This document shows positions 6,379-13,154 of a DNA stretch of 16,657 nt, piece after piece (within the stretch, counting starts at the first letter, position 1; the number at the start of each line of letters is the position of its first letter). Location of the stretch: positions 1 through 16,657 of the forward strand of contig DATKVN010000023.1 in assembly GCA_035530055.1 (NCBI GenBank), written 5' to 3'. Position numbers and translations under genes: made by a program. Origin of the DNA: a bacterium (GTDB taxonomy: Bacteria > UBA6262 > WVXT01). The notes below the pieces were generated by a model, which worked only from the letters and a program-made list of their open reading frames with translations, was not told the origin of the DNA and made no database searches.

Positions 6379-6745
6379 TGCCGGGGTTGACCTGTTCAAT
6401 GCCGGGGAGGAAATTTCGTTAAAGCCACAGGAGAGAACATTAATTCCTACGGGAATAAGAGTAGCTGTTCCTTTAGGATATGAGTTGCAAATCAGACCCC
6501 GTAGCGGATTAGCGATAAATAAGGGACTCACTATTTTGAATACTCCCGGAACAGTCGATTCTACCTATCGGGGCGAGGTGAAAGTTATAATCTTTAATAC
6601 CAGTCCTAAAGAGGCTATAGAGATTAAAAAAGGGGAACGCATTGCCCAGGCTGTGCTCAAAAAAGTAGAGCTTATAGAATGGGAAGAGTGCGAACGACTC
6701 GATGATACAACACGTAATGAAGGAGGATTTGGTAGTACAGGATAA
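6314..6745 (+). CDS. dut: dUTP pyrophosphatase (dUTPase)
   Basis: Hydrolyses dUTP to dUMP and pyrophosphate, keeping uracil out of DNA and feeding dTMP synthesis. The start is a TTG at 6314 with GGAGG at 6301-6305; this gives the standard beginning MKVKVMRL, while the internal ATG at 6329 would cut the first strand. Length is 143 aa, normal for the trimeric family. All five motifs are present: GDAGVDL (21-27), RSGLA (63-67), GTVDSTYRGE with the catalytic Asp D82, RIAQ (109-112) and the C-terminal arm RNEGGFGSTG (134-143). It overlaps the nrdD end by 65 nt in another frame, so translation is probably coupled. Confidence 0.95.
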   Translation: MKVKVMRLRKDIPLPQYRHQGDAGVDLFNAGEEISLKPQERTLIPTGIRVAVPLGYELQIRPRSGLAINKGLTILNTPGTVDSTYRGEVKVIIFNTSPKEAIEIKKGERIAQAVLKKVELIEWEECERLDDTTRNEGGFGSTG

Positions 6746-6755
6746 CCAAACGAAC

Positions 6756-6805
6756 TGGAGTGTCAAACGAAAGTTTGACTTGTAAAGCTCTCGCTTTACA
6801 CTCCA
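6756..6805 (+). repeat. Three-way-junction palindrome, copy 1
   Basis: Closing stem TGGAGT/ACTCCA (6756-6761, 6800-6805). Hairpin one: GTCAAAC/GTTTGAC (6762-6768, 6773-6779) with a GAAA loop. A TT linker (6780-6781). Hairpin two: GTAAAGC/GCTTTAC (6782-6788, 6793-6799) with a TCTC loop. Every stem base is paired. A second copy with compensatory changes is at 13041-13091. No T-run follows, so a simple terminator is unlikely. Confidence 0.85.
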
Positions 6806-6823
6806 AAGATATTATATCATAAT
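6795..6823 (+). promoter_or_regulatory. Probable sigma70-type promoter of the guaB3-like gene
   Basis: TTTACA (6795-6800) and CATAAT (6818-6823), each one base from consensus, are separated by exactly 17 nt. The -35 lies in the 3' arm of hairpin two of the palindrome. Transcription would start near 6830, giving a leader of about 19 nt with GGAGGT (6838-6843) before the ATG. Confidence 0.55.
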
Positions 6824-6848
6824 TCATAATTTATATTGGAGGTGTAAT

Positions 6849-8009
6849 ATGCCTTTCTTTATAGGTCGGGATCGGGAGGCTCGCAGGGCCTATGGTTTTG
6901 ATGAGGTGGCTTTAGTTCCAGGCTTGGTTACCATAAATCCCAATGAAGTAGATATTGTCTGGAAGCTTGCAGATTTAGAGCTGGAGACACCGTTCATGGC
7001 TTCAGCAATGGATGGCGTAGTGGGTCCCAAGTTTGCCATTGCTATGGGCAAGCTCGGAGGATTGGCAGTATTGAACTTAGAGGGAATACAGACTCGATAT
7101 AAAGACCCGGAGAAGATTCTGAAAAAAATTGCCACTGCCAGTGCAAATGAAGCAACAGTCTTAGTCCAGGAAATTTATAAAGAGCCTATAAAAGAAGAAC
7201 TTATCACCAAAAGGATAAGAGAGATTAAAGAAGCCGGGGTGTTAACTGTTGCTTCTTCCATTCCCCAGAATGCTTCCCGGTATGGCAAATTAGCTCAAGA
7301 TGCAGGATGCGATATCTTTGTGGTTCAGTCCACAGTCACCACGGTTAAGCATATCTCCACAGAATATGAGGTTCTCGATTTCAAGAAGTTCTGTTCCCAG
7401 ATGAACATTCCTATAATTGTGGGAAACTGCGTGAGTTACGGTGCTGCTTTAGAACTTATGCAGACAGGATGTGCCGGGCTTCTGGTGGGAATCGGTCCTG
7501 GCGCTGCCTGTACGACAAGAGGAGTATTGGGAATCGGTGTTCCCCAGGTGACTGCTACTATAGATTGTGCTTCGGCGCGCGATTACTATTATAAGAAGAG
7601 TGGAAGATATGTCTCCATTATCACTGATGGTGGTATGACTACAGGCGGCGATATATGTAAAGCCTTTGCCTGTGGGGCAGATGCAGTGATGGTTGGCTCA
7701 GCATTTGCCCGGGCAAAAGAGGCTCCTGGAAGGGGATACCACTGGGGAATGGCTACTCCCCACCGAAACCTCCCCCGGGGAACCAGAATTCATGTGGGCA
7801 CCACCGGAACCTTAGAAGAAATCTTGTATGGACCAGCCAAGCTGGATGACGGCACGCAGAATTTGGTGGGAGCACTCAGAACAGGTATGGGTAACGTGGG
7901 AGCGAAGAACGTTAAGGAGATGCATCTCACTGAAATAATCATTGCTCCCGAGATAAAGCTAGAAGGCAAGATATTTCAAAAAGCCCAGCGAGTGGGCATG
8001 GGAAAATGA
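6849..8009 (+). CDS. guaB3: GuaB3-family IMP dehydrogenase-like protein
   Basis: A 386 aa TIM-barrel protein of the IMP dehydrogenase/GMP reductase superfamily without the CBS (Bateman) pair of standard GuaB. IMP dehydrogenase oxidises IMP to XMP with NAD+. The barrel start carries FDEVALVPG and TPFMASAMDGV, the nucleotide loop is GIGPGAACTTRG with the candidate catalytic Cys C221, and the phosphate-binding part reads ITDGGMTTGGDICKAFACGADAVM in shortened form (DGGM, then GADAVMVGSAFA). The lack of CBS and the CTTR loop point to GuaB3 rather than GuaB. Some cyanobacterial GuaB3 proteins are reported active, while actinobacterial ones are uncertain, so activity here is open. The start is supported by GGAGGT at 6838-6843. 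It precedes the purine genes. Confidence 0.8.
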   Translation: MPFFIGRDREARRAYGFDEVALVPGLVTINPNEVDIVWKLADLELETPFMASAMDGVVGPKFAIAMGKLGGLAVLNLEGIQTRYKDPEKILKKIATASANEATVLVQEIYKEPIKEELITKRIREIKEAGVLTVASSIPQNASRYGKLAQDAGCDIFVVQSTVTTVKHISTEYEVLDFKKFCSQMNIPIIVGNCVSYGAALELMQTGCAGLLVGIGPGAACTTRGVLGIGVPQVTATIDCASARDYYYKKSGRYVSIITDGGMTTGGDICKAFACGADAVMVGSAFARAKEAPGRGYHWGMATPHRNLPRGTRIHVGTTGTLEEILYGPAKLDDGTQNLVGALRTGMGNVGAKNVKEMHLTEIIIAPEIKLEGKIFQKAQRVGMGK

Positions 8010-8011
8010 GA

Positions 8012-8200
8012 CGAAAGAAAAGTTGATTTTTCGTCACGAAGGAATTTTTTCACCGCTCGGAAACTTCGGCTTCTGCAAAGCGCAGAATTAAACTCGCCCC
8101 GATAAATCGGGGCTCAAACAAAATTCTGCTTGCAAGTCTTATTGTCAGCCTTGTTTCCTCGCTAAAATTCCCAATGTCCTCAAAATCAACTTTTCTTTCG
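8012..8200. repeat. MITE-like element with 19-bp perfect terminal inverted repeats
   Basis: CGAAAGAAAAGTTGATTTT (8012-8030) is exactly repeated in inverse at 8182-8200. Inside, GCAGAATT/AATTCTGC (8082-8089, 8122-8129) encloses GCCCCGAT/ATCGGGGC (8096-8103, 8106-8113). TTCTGC at 8071-8076 can compete for the same GCAGAA. No transposase is encoded, so it would be a non-autonomous element or repeat if mobile. Confidence 0.65.
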
Positions 8201-8205
8201 CAGGG

Positions 8206-8250
8206 TAGTGAAGCAAGAAATTAAATGCTCCTCGTAAACTAACTTTTCTT
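8206..8250 (+). repeat. 45-nt direct repeat, copy 1 (upstream of purC)
   Basis: Matches 10594-10638 at 41 of 45 positions, all four differences being transitions. It ends in ACTAACTTTTCTT immediately before the purC ribosome site. The shared end ACTAACTTTTC resembles the arm of the neighbouring 8012-8200 element. Confidence 0.8.
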
Positions 8251-8260
8251 AGGAGAGTAT

Positions 8261-9151
8261 ATGGGAAATTCACAGGCAATTATAGAAACTAACCTAGAAG
8301 GGATTCCTCTCTTCTTTCGGGGCAAGGTGCGCGATATCTACGATCTCGGCGAGGAACTTCTAATTGTAGCTACAGACAGGATTTCTGCCTTCGATGTTGT
8401 TCTTCCCACTCCCATACCAGATAAAGGTAGAATTCTCACTCAGATTTCTCTTTTCTGGTTCAATTATTTAAAGGATATTGTTCCCAACCACCTGATTACT
8501 GGAGATGTTGAAGATTTCCCTTCACAACTCTCTCCCTATAAGGAGATTTTAAGAGATCGTTCTATGCTGGTGAAAAAAGCGAGACGAATAAACATAGAGA
8601 GTGTGATAAGGGGATATCTTGCCGGTTCCTCTTGGAAAGATTACCAGAGGGAAGGCAAGGTTTGTGGCGTTGACTTGCCCCAAGGTTTAAAGGAATCGGA
8701 TAGACTTCCTCATCCTATATTCACCCCAGCCACCAAAGCCCAGACGGGTAACCACGACATAAACATAACTGAAAAGCAACTTATTGATAACGAGGGAGAG
8801 GAGGTCTCCCTATTTCTCAAGGAGAAGAGCCTTACCGCTTATAAAAAGGCAAGCGATTATGCCCTCTCTAAAGGAATTATTATTGCTGATACCAAATTTG
8901 AGTTCGGCATTCTCAATGATAAAATTATTCTTATCGATGAAATCTTAACTCCCGATTCTTCCAGGTTTTGGGATAAGGAAAGTTACCAGCCGGGAAAGCC
9001 CCAATTGAGCTTTGACAAACAATTTGTCCGCGACTATCTGGAATCCCTCAACTGGGACAAGAAACCTTCTGCTCCCCAATTACCTGAAGAAATTGTCACA
9101 AAGACAAGAGAAAAATACCAACAAGCCTACCAAAAATTAGTCAAAGGTTAA
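8261..9151 (+). CDS. purC: Phosphoribosylaminoimidazole-succinocarboxamide synthase (SAICAR synthetase)
   Basis: Joins aspartate to CAIR using ATP, step 8 of inosinate synthesis. Starts at the ATG at 8261 with AGGAGAG just upstream. At 296 aa it belongs to the longer form of the family; many bacterial PurC proteins are near 240 aa. Visible landmarks are GKVRDIYDL (residues 21-29), ATDRISAFD and GRILTQIS in the ATP-binding half, VIRGYLAGSSWKDY, the substrate loop FTPATKAQTGNHD, ADTKFEFG and LIDEILTPDSSRFW. Every key stretch is intact. purD follows after 92 nt in which I see nothing notable apart from the purD ribosome site. Confidence 0.96.
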   Translation: MGNSQAIIETNLEGIPLFFRGKVRDIYDLGEELLIVATDRISAFDVVLPTPIPDKGRILTQISLFWFNYLKDIVPNHLITGDVEDFPSQLSPYKEILRDRSMLVKKARRINIESVIRGYLAGSSWKDYQREGKVCGVDLPQGLKESDRLPHPIFTPATKAQTGNHDINITEKQLIDNEGEEVSLFLKEKSLTAYKKASDYALSKGIIIADTKFEFGILNDKIILIDEILTPDSSRFWDKESYQPGKPQLSFDKQFVRDYLESLNWDKKPSAPQLPEEIVTKTREKYQQAYQKLVKG

Positions 9152-9243
9152 TGATGAAATCGGTGGTTGTTTTGAGATCGAAGGTGAACACTGATTTTAA
9201 TGGGCTAATTCTGGATAGAAATTTTTGAAAAGGAAGGTGGGAT

Positions 9244-10548
9244 GTGAAGGTTTTGGTTATTGGTTCTGGTGGAAGGGAACATACCCTGACTTGGAAACTG
9301 GCGCAGAGTAATAAAGTATCTAAGATTTATTGTGTTCCGGGGAATGGGGGGATTTCACAAATTGCTGAGTGTGTTTCGCTGGATCCGCTAAATTTTTCTG
9401 AGGTGGCAGAATTTGCCAAGAAGGAGAATGTGGACTTGACTGTTGTTGGGCCGGAAGTTCCTCTGGTGGCGGGAATTGTCGATTTTTTCCGGGCTAAAGG
9501 TTTGAGAATTTTTGGGCCTAATATGAGAGCAGCACAGATGGAAGGAAGTAAAGTATTTGCGAAGAATTTCATGAAAAAATACAATATTCCCGCTGCTGAA
9601 TTTGAGGTTTTCGAAAATTCTAGGGATGCCTTAGACTATGTGGAGAAGCTCTCGCGTTCCTCTAAACAAGCTGGTAAATTTTCCTGTGTGGTCAAGGCTG
9701 ATGGATTGGCAGCAGGGAAAGGGGCGATTATTTGCGGAACAAAAGAGGAAGCAATGGATGCGGTTCGCTCGATTATGGAAGATAGGATATTCGGTGATGC
9801 AGGCAATAAAGTTATCATAGAGGAGAAACTGGAAGGAGAAGAAGCATCACTGATTGGACTTTGTGATGGAGAAACCATTATTCCCACAATACCTTCGCAG
9901 GACCATAAACCAGTTTTTGACCAGGATAGGGGACCAAATACAGGAGGAATGGGAGCATATGCTCCTGCACCGGTGGTGACTGAGGAAGTTTATTGCTGGG
10001 CGGAAGGGAGGATTTTCAATAATTTTCTTAAAGGGGTGAAAGCGGAAGGGATAGAATTTAAAGGTGTAGTATATGCCGGGATTATGGTTACTAGTGAGGG
10101 GCCAAAAGTTCTTGAATTTAACGTTCGCTTTGGTGACCCGGAAAACCAGGCAGTTCTACCTCTTTTAAAGACAGATTTAGTTGACCTCCTGGAAGCTACG
10201 ATTGATGGGAAATTAAAAGAGGTTCCAATTGAGTGGGAGAAGAAGTCCTGTGTCTGTGTTGTGGTTGCCTCGGGTGGATATCCAATGTCATACGAGAAGG
10301 GCAAAGAGATATTGGGGCTGGATAAGGTTGGGAAAAAGAATGATGTTTATGTATTCCACGCGGGAACGAAGAAAGATGGGAACCGTTTCTTAACTTCTGG
10401 TGGTCGGGTTATGGGAGTTACTGGTTGGAACGATACCTTGGAAGGGGCAATAGATTTGACTTACGAAGCTGTTAAAGAGATTAGTTTTGAGGGGATGCAT
10501 TATAGAAGGGATATTGGAGCTAAAGGGTTGAGGGTGAGGAAAAGTTAG
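9244..10548 (+). CDS. purD: Phosphoribosylamine-glycine ligase (GAR synthetase)
   Basis: ATP-grasp ligase that makes glycinamide ribonucleotide from phosphoribosylamine and glycine, step 2 of the pathway. The start is the GTG at 9244, giving MKVLVIGSGGREHTLTWKL, the standard N-terminus; an ATG at 9242 is out of frame. AGGAAGGTGG lies at about 9231-9240. Length is 434 aa, typical. Order: N-domain with GSGGREH (7-13), ATP-grasp domain with VVKADGLAAGKGA and the P-loop-like lid, the signature QDHKPVFDQDRGPNTGGMGAY, metal-binding LEFNVRFGDPE, then the C-domain with ASGGYP and GGRVMGVTG. The stop codon lies within an inverted-repeat arm (10539-10549) of the following palindrome. Confidence 0.96.
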   Translation: MKVLVIGSGGREHTLTWKLAQSNKVSKIYCVPGNGGISQIAECVSLDPLNFSEVAEFAKKENVDLTVVGPEVPLVAGIVDFFRAKGLRIFGPNMRAAQMEGSKVFAKNFMKKYNIPAAEFEVFENSRDALDYVEKLSRSSKQAGKFSCVVKADGLAAGKGAIICGTKEEAMDAVRSIMEDRIFGDAGNKVIIEEKLEGEEASLIGLCDGETIIPTIPSQDHKPVFDQDRGPNTGGMGAYAPAPVVTEEVYCWAEGRIFNNFLKGVKAEGIEFKGVVYAGIMVTSEGPKVLEFNVRFGDPENQAVLPLLKTDLVDLLEATIDGKLKEVPIEWEKKSCVCVVVASGGYPMSYEKGKEILGLDKVGKKNDVYVFHAGTKKDGNRFLTSGGRVMGVTGWNDTLEGAIDLTYEAVKEISFEGMHYRRDIGAKGLRVRKS

Positions 10549-10636
10549 TCTGCTCGTCGCTGATGAAATTTTATCGTTTCGCTCGCAAAGATTTAGTAAA
10601 GCAAGAAATTGAGTGCTCCTCGCAAACTAACTTTTC
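10539..10636. repeat. Inverted-repeat element overlapping the purD stop
   Basis: GAAAAGTTAGT (10539-10549) and ACTAACTTTTC (10626-10636) are perfect 11-bp arms. The left arm contains the purD TAG (10546-10548). Its right half holds copy 2 of the 45-nt repeat. Its left half (CGTC, GAAATTTT, CGCTCG, AAA) resembles the start of the 8012-8200 element, so both may be one family. Confidence 0.55.
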
Positions 10637-10638
10637 TT
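10594..10638 (+). repeat. 45-nt direct repeat, copy 2 (downstream of purD)
   Basis: Partner of 8206-8250, 41 of 45 identical, starting TAGTAAAGCAAGAAATT and ending ACTAACTTTTCTT. Copy 1 precedes purC; this one lies between purD and purE. Confidence 0.8.
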
Positions 10639-10649
10639 TGAGAAGGCTA

Positions 10650-10768
10650 GTAGTGTAGCCCTTTATGGGCGTAATTTTTACGGGCATAAAGCCCTACACT
10701 ACCAAAACATTACCTGTAATGCCATGTTGCCATGCTCAAATCATTACAGGCATAAAGCCTTACACTAC
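10650..10768. repeat. Palindromic repeat pair upstream of purE
   Basis: GGCATAAAGCCCTACACTAC (10683-10702) recurs at 10749-10768 with one change. The first copy pairs imperfectly with GTAGTGTAG and CTTTATG at 10650-10668 to form a long hairpin whose tip is CGTAA/TTACG. The second copy is preceded by CCTGTAATG/CATTACAGG (10713-10721, 10742-10750). A forward open frame across the later part lacks a ribosome site and is an artefact. Confidence 0.65.
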
Positions 10769-10820
10769 TTTTTATCCATTAGGACATTCAAAACCAACTT
10801 TTTTCAAATAGGGAGAGAAG

Positions 10821-11342
10821 ATGAAAAAGGCAGTTGTGGGAATAGTGTTGGGGTCGGATTCGGACCTTTCCCCTATGAAAGAGTCGACAAAAATGTTGGA
10901 AAGGTTTAATGTCCCTTATGAGATGACAATCTCCTCTGCGCACCGTTCTCCTAAGAGGACAATTGATTACGCTAAGAGAGCGGAAAGGAGAGGCCTGAAA
11001 GTTTTAATTGTTGGCGCTGGCGGAGCAGCACATCTTGCGGGAGTAATTGCTGCTCACACTACTCTTCCGGTAATTGGCGTGCCTATGCATACAGGTCCAC
11101 TGAAAGGAAGAGACTCTCTATACTCTACTGTGCAGATGCCTAAAGGAGTGCCTGTGGCCACTATGGCCATTGGGAAATCAGGAGCGATAAATGCAGCTAT
11201 TATGGCAGTGGAGATTCTTGCTTTAAGTAATGCACAAATTAGAAAAGAATTGAAAAGATTCAAAACTGACTTAGCAAAGGATGTGGAGAAGAAAGGTAAG
11301 AGATTGGAAAGATTGGGCTACCAGAAATATTCGACTTCATAA
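10821..11342 (+). CDS. purE: N5-carboxyaminoimidazole ribonucleotide mutase (PurE, class I type)
   Basis: Moves the carboxyl group of N5-CAIR to give CAIR, the PurC substrate. The ATG at 10821 follows AGGGAGAG. Length is 173 aa. Landmarks: GSDSDL (11-16), the active-site SAHRSP with H41, GAGGAAHLAGVIAAHTTLP in shortened form (GGAAHLAG, TTLPVIGVP) and STVQMPKGVPVATMAIG. These are the class I loops, which normally work with PurK; no purK is in the window. The last 25 residues form a charged tail. The phosphate transporter gene starts 17 nt later, so the two are probably co-transcribed. Confidence 0.95.
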   Translation: MKKAVVGIVLGSDSDLSPMKESTKMLERFNVPYEMTISSAHRSPKRTIDYAKRAERRGLKVLIVGAGGAAHLAGVIAAHTTLPVIGVPMHTGPLKGRDSLYSTVQMPKGVPVATMAIGKSGAINAAIMAVEILALSNAQIRKELKRFKTDLAKDVEKKGKRLERLGYQKYSTS

Positions 11343-11359
11343 TTGAGGAGTAATAATAA

Positions 11360-13015
11360 ATGATTAGAGAGACAATATTTGGTGTAGTTGGTGGTCTGGG
11401 CTTATTTATATTTGGTATCCATCTTATGGGTGCCGGACTACATAAAGCCTCTGCAGATAAAATCAGAAAAATCCTTGCTGCTCTAACCTCTACACCCTTT
11501 ATCGGCATGCTCGTTGGCGCAGGAGTAACATCACTTATTCAATCCTCCAGCGCTACTACGGTGATGTTGGTGGGATTTGTTAATGCCGGGCTGATGACTT
11601 TGAGACAGGCAATTGGCGTGATTTTGGGAGCCGATATTGGCACGACAATCACTGCTCAATTAATCGCTTTTAAATTGACTGATTATGCTTTACCAATTAT
11701 CGGGCTGGGTATGGCGATGAACATCTTCGCTAAAAAGAAATTCTATAAGAGTATTGGAGAATTTCTTTTCGGTTTCGGTATTCTCTTTTTGGGTCTGAAG
11801 ATATTGACGGGTTCAGTAGAGCCTTTTGGAGCTAGCGAGTCTGTGCGTAATGCCTTTATCATCTTTAGCAAGAGTCCTATCACTGGCATAGCTACTGGTA
11901 TGATAGTAACAATGATTGTCCAATCAAGTAGTGTCACCGTGGGCTTAGTTTTGGCTTTAGCTTCTACGGGGTTAATAGACTTAAGTGGAGCAATACCTCT
12001 AATTCTGGGAGACAATATTGGTACTTGTATAACTGCTCTTCTTGCTTCTATGGGCACGACTATTTCTGCAAAGAGGACGGCCATTGCCCATGTTACATTT
12101 AAAGTTATAGGAGTAGTTCTTCTCTTGCTTTTCCTGCCTTATTATCAAAAGTTGATTGCGGCTACTGCAACTAATATTATGCGCCAATGTGCTAATGCCC
12201 ATACAATATTTAATGTAATGATTACTATGCTTTTCCTTCCCCTGGCAGGAGTTCTGGCCCGCACGATTGAAAAGGTTGTTCCTGGAAAGGAGACTGTTGT
12301 GGAGGCGGGTCCTAAGCATCTGGAAAAACACCTTTTAAACACACCTGTTTTAGCTTTGCACGCAGCAATACATGAGACCGTTCATACTCTAAAGCTGGTT
12401 AAAGAGATGGTAGATGATGCTATTGAAGGATTTATGAAAAACGATATTAAGGCATTGGCTAAAGTTTCTCAGGGTGAAGAGGCTGTGGACAGCTTGAGGA
12501 TGGCGGTTTCAAATTACCTGGTGGAACTGATGCAGAGGGAATTGAGTGAGGAAGAGTCAAAGAAGATACCATCTCTTTTGCACATAATTAATGATGTTGA
12601 ACGAATCGGCGACCATGCGGAAAACTTGAGGGACCTGGCAGAAAGGAAAATTGATGAAAAGTTACCTTTCTCCAATATGGCAATCAGTGAAATCCGCCAG
12701 ATACAGGGAGAAATCGATCAGATGGTGCAGGAGGCTATTTCTGCACTTAAGACAAACGAGGTTAAAGAGGCACAAAAGGTAATTGAAAGGGAGTCTCGAG
12801 TTAACCTTTTGAGGGATAAATTAAATCAGAATCATGTTAAGAGGTTAGAGGATGGAACATGTAAAGTGCTTTCCGGGATAGTTTTTCTGGAAATGGTTAG
12901 TAACCTTGAAAAGATAGGGGACCATCTGACCAATATCGGTCAGGCGGTTATTTCTCCACTACAGTGGGAACATATTGAGGAAAGGGAGCATATCGAGGAA
13001 AAGGAAAAAGTCTAG
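11360..13015 (+). CDS. Na+/phosphate cotransporter (NptA/YjbB type) with PhoU-like tail
   Basis: A 551 aa membrane protein. The N-terminal half (about 1-310) holds two inverted Na_Pi_cotrans repeats, each with the QSSS motif (61-64 and 188-191) followed by G-A-D-I-G or G-D-N-I-G. About eight to nine hydrophobic stretches are visible. The C-terminal part (about 325-545) is a cytosolic helical PhoU-like domain with two ERIGDH/EKIGDH signatures. Family members move phosphate with Na+; direction (import or export) cannot be told from sequence. GAGGAG at 11344-11349 serves the ATG. It lies between purE and purM, an unusual place for a transporter. The stop codon is directly followed by the 13016 palindromic region. 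Confidence 0.88.
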   Translation: MIRETIFGVVGGLGLFIFGIHLMGAGLHKASADKIRKILAALTSTPFIGMLVGAGVTSLIQSSSATTVMLVGFVNAGLMTLRQAIGVILGADIGTTITAQLIAFKLTDYALPIIGLGMAMNIFAKKKFYKSIGEFLFGFGILFLGLKILTGSVEPFGASESVRNAFIIFSKSPITGIATGMIVTMIVQSSSVTVGLVLALASTGLIDLSGAIPLILGDNIGTCITALLASMGTTISAKRTAIAHVTFKVIGVVLLLLFLPYYQKLIAATATNIMRQCANAHTIFNVMITMLFLPLAGVLARTIEKVVPGKETVVEAGPKHLEKHLLNTPVLALHAAIHETVHTLKLVKEMVDDAIEGFMKNDIKALAKVSQGEEAVDSLRMAVSNYLVELMQRELSEEESKKIPSLLHIINDVERIGDHAENLRDLAERKIDEKLPFSNMAISEIRQIQGEIDQMVQEAISALKTNEVKEAQKVIERESRVNLLRDKLNQNHVKRLEDGTCKVLSGIVFLEMVSNLEKIGDHLTNIGQAVISPLQWEHIEEREHIEEKEKV

Positions 13016-13154
13016 TTGGAGTCCTCCCGAAAGGGAAGGGTGGAGTGTCAAGCGGAAGCTTGACTCAGTGAAACTCTCGTTTCACACTCCAGAATTTAGT
13101 TGCCTTGCTTTCGCAAGGACTCCAGAGTTTTTGGAATCCTCCCGAAAGGGAGGG
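13016..13154. repeat. Nested palindromic region between transporter gene and purM
   Basis: A 24-nt direct repeat (TTGGA, then G or A, then TCCTCCCGAAAGG) lies at 13016-13039 and 13131-13154 with two mismatches. An outer closing stem TGGAGT/ACTCCA (13017-13022, 13119-13124) encloses a GAAA-loop hairpin near 13023-13039, the complete three-way-junction copy 2, and the hairpin CCTTGC/GCAAGG (13103-13108, 13113-13118) with loop TTTC. The outer arrangement (same closing stem, GAAA hairpin, TTTC hairpin) mimics the inner element. Confidence 0.7.
13041..13091 (+). repeat. Three-way-junction palindrome, copy 2
   Basis: Closing stem TGGAGT/ACTCCA (13041-13046, 13086-13091). Hairpin one: GTCAAGC/GCTTGAC (13047-13053, 13058-13064), loop GGAA. 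Linker TCA. Hairpin two: GTGAAAC/GTTTCAC (13068-13074, 13079-13085), loop TCTC. Compared with copy 1 at 6756-6805, each stem change is matched by a change on the other arm, so pairing is kept. Confidence 0.85.

Larger units (their letters stand above)
8010..8260. other. Palindrome-rich interval between guaB3-like gene and purC
   Basis: 251 nt with no credible gene. It begins with GACGAAA/TTTCGTC (8010-8016, 8029-8035), which could weakly terminate, and is mostly occupied by a MITE-like palindrome (8012-8200) and by a 45-nt repeat shared with the interval after purD (8206-8250). The purC ribosome site AGGAGAG is at 8251-8257. Confidence 0.8.

Noticed and set aside
6756-6805. Purine riboswitch upstream of the guaB3-like gene (three-way junction before purine genes)
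   Set aside because: Stem lengths recall the purine aptamer, but the loops are tetraloops and not 7-nt kissing loops, and the junction strands are almost absent (0, 2-3 and 0 nt), so the conserved ligand-binding core is missing. The same holds for copy 2 at 13041-13091.
8010-8035. Rho-independent terminator after the guaB3-like gene
   Set aside because: GACGAAA/TTTCGTC has a 12-nt loop and is not followed by a T-run; it overlaps the arm of the inverted-repeat element, which explains it better.
10724-10909. Forward reading frame of 61 codons before purE
   Set aside because: It starts in a palindromic repeat, lacks a Shine-Dalgarno and overlaps the well-supported purE start in another frame.
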